A stretch of 64,000 nt of DNA from NCBI GenBank assembly GCA_009995225.1, contig JAACPW010000003.1:1-64000 (forward strand), given 5' to 3'. This DNA is from Sphingomonadales bacterium (lineage in GTDB: Bacteria; Pseudomonadota; Alphaproteobacteria; Sphingomonadales; Sphingomonadaceae). A program made the position numbers and the translations under genes. The notes under the pieces are model-generated. The model was not told the DNA's origin and ran no database searches. It was given only the letters and a program-made list of their open reading frames with translations. Positions 63,076 through 64,000 of the stretch are shown piece by piece; within the stretch, counting starts at the first letter, position 1; each line of letters opens with the position of its first letter.

Positions 63076-63498
63076 ATGGCGGTCACCCGCACCTTTTCGA
63101 TCATCAAGCCCGACGCCACCCGTCGCAACCTGACCGGCGCGGTCACCAAGATGCTGGAAGATGCCGGCCTGCGCGTTGTCGCGTCGAAGCGTATCCACAT
63201 GACCCGCGAACAGGCCGAAGGCTTCTACGGCGTGCACCGTGAGCGTCCCTTCTTCGGCGAACTCGTCGACTTCATGATGAGCGAGCCGGTTGTGGTTCAG
63301 GTGCTTGAAGGCGAAGACGCCGTCGCCAAGAACCGCGAAGTGATGGGCGCGACCAACCCCGCCGACGCCGCGCCGGGCACGATCCGCAAGGAACTGGCGC
63401 TCTCGATTGGTGAAAACACCGTCCACGGTTCGGATTCGGAAGAGAACGCCGCGATCGAAATCGATTTCTTCTTCAAGCCTGAAGAACTCGTCGGCTAA
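63076..63498 (+). CDS. ndk: nucleoside-diphosphate kinase
   Basis: The 140-residue enzyme has [18 protein letters not shown], the Kpn loop region ([17 protein letters not shown]) and the catalytic His117 in NTVHGSDS. It keeps nucleoside triphosphate pools in balance. AGGAG precedes the ATG, and a strong terminator follows. Confidence 0.96.
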   Translation: MAVTRTFSIIKPDATRRNLTGAVTKMLEDAGLRVVASKRIHMTREQAEGFYGVHRERPFFGELVDFMMSEPVVVQVLEGEDAVAKNREVMGATNPADAAPGTIRKELALSIGENTVHGSDSEENAAIEIDFFFKPEELVG

Positions 63499-63522
63499 CT
63501 GTTTGCCCTCGTTGAAATGCAC

Positions 63523-63551
63523 AGGGCCGTCCCGCGAGGGGCGGCCCTTTT
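63523..63551 (+). terminator. intrinsic terminator of ndk
   Basis: An 11-bp stem (63523-63533 with 63538-63548, one T-G pair) with loop GCGA is followed by TTT. It lies 25 bp after the ndk stop and also ahead of the convergent sulfotransferase gene end. Confidence 0.85.
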
Positions 63552-63567
63552 GCGATGTGCGCCGTCA

Positions 63568-64000
63568 TCAGCCGGTATTGGAAAAACGGGCAAGCTGGGC
63601 GGCGTGGGCGTGATGGTGTCCGCCTTGGCTGGCCGCCATGACCCGGCGCATCGCCGCGAGCGCCTGCGGGGTCAACGGTACAGCCAGATCTGTGTAAACG
63701 CGCGCAATTGCAGACTGCCAATCCGCGTTGAGATCATCGAACCTCGCCTGCGCGACCGGCCCCTGCCAATTGGCCAGCGCCCTGGCCATGCGTGCCTCAC
63801 GCAGGGCAATCTTGTGCTCCCACCGCGCTTCGATTGCGGCGAGGCTGCAGGTGTCGCACTGCATCGCCATCTGGTTAGCCGCAAGGCTGACCGCGCTTCT
63901 GAGGACCGCGTCATGCGCCCGGTGCGCGATCACCAGCCGCGCATCGGGAAACTGCGCAAGCAAGGTCGCCAGATCCTCGGTGAAGGCGGGGACTTTCAGA
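63568..64000 (-). CDS. sulfotransferase family protein (C-terminal part, cut by the window edge)
   Basis: The visible C-terminal 143 residues contain LKVPAF, FPDARLVIAHRAHDAVLRS (the PAPS-binding DARxV-HR region with Ser downstream) and a C-terminal helix region (WQSAIARVYTDLAVPLTPQA), consistent with the bacterial sulfotransferase family (Sulfotransfer_3 type). A His/Ala-rich tail follows. The N-terminus and start lie beyond 64000. The substrate is unknown. Confidence 0.68.
   Translation of the reverse strand, partial: LKVPAFTEDLATLLAQFPDARLVIAHRAHDAVLRSAVSLAANQMAMQCDTCSLAAIEARWEHKIALREARMARALANWQGPVAQARFDDLNADWQSAIARVYTDLAVPLTPQALAAMRRVMAASQGGHHHAHAAQLARFSNTG

Noticed and set aside
1..64000. 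CRISPR arrays, insertion sequences, prophage, tRNA or rRNA genes
   Set aside because: No regularly spaced repeats, transposase or integrase genes, or tRNA/rRNA signatures were found; the only RNA gene I can support is ssrA.

Overview
The window is GC-rich chromosomal DNA with dense, tightly packed genes. It reads as an alphaproteobacterium of the order Sphingomonadales, most likely an Erythrobacter/Porphyrobacter-type member of the Erythrobacteraceae. The grounds are a split, circularly permuted ssrA gene with the tag ANDNEALAIAA, a hemC-hemD-mitofilin cluster, an alternative oxidase, an Anbu proteasome-like cluster and many small family-specific proteins. There is no rRNA, tRNA, insertion sequence, prophage or CRISPR array; this is core and lineage-specific chromosome.

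Layout. 1-8.7 kb: tail of an operon encoding a DUF2474 microprotein and a DCC-family protein (probably behind a cytochrome bd-type oxidase), then lactate 2-monooxygenase, succinate-semialdehyde dehydrogenase, alternative oxidase, a maleylacetoacetate isomerase/fumarylacetoacetase pair, glutaryl-CoA dehydrogenase and a degenerate receiver protein. 8.8-16.3 kb: flippase-gpsA-tsaD on the minus strand, diverging from hemC-hemD-mic60, then a UbiH-type hydroxylase. 16.4-22.5 kb: dsbD, two lipoproteins, hicAB and uvrB. 22.6-28.4 kb: alpha/beta hydrolase, the Anbu cluster (ATP-grasp, alpha-E, transglutaminase, Anbu) and a LuxR-type regulator. 28.5-37.5 kb: extensin-like protein, proline symporter, outer-membrane barrel, typA, TonB-dependent receptor, RDD protein. 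37.5-43.5 kb: the YbbAP-type ABC exporter facing tesA, recF, and a small locus of two tandem 37-residue membrane proteins plus a PspC protein behind a sigma-54-like promoter. 43.5-48.4 kb: SDR, NUDIX, TPM-TPM-LemA, mscL and ssrA (tmRNA). 48.5-54.2 kb: arginine succinyltransferase genes and malate synthase G. 54.4-64 kb: ksgA-pdxA-surA-lptD diverging from pepA, then a DUF2256 protein, holC, a lipoprotein, ndk and a truncated sulfotransferase.

Functional themes. Several genes handle oxygen and quinol (DUF2474/DCC remnant, lactate monooxygenase, alternative oxidase, ubiquinone hydroxylase). Envelope biogenesis is prominent (lptD, surA, dsbD, YbbAP/TesA, Mic60, MscL, PspC). Catabolic modules cover aromatic amino acids, lysine/glutaryl-CoA, GABA/succinate semialdehyde and arginine. 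Translational coupling is common, with ATGA, GTGA and TTGA stop/start overlaps, so several true starts are GTG or TTG.

The most promising undescribed item is the 42.8-43.4 kb locus: two paralogous 37-residue membrane proteins and a PspC protein whose start codons are spaced exactly 150 bp apart, behind a sequence matching the -24/-12 promoter class. Other leads are a 38-bp dispersed repeat, a repeated motif 3' of ssrA, a perfect EF-hand loop in a DUF3617 lipoprotein, and a receiver protein that has lost its phosphoacceptor aspartate.
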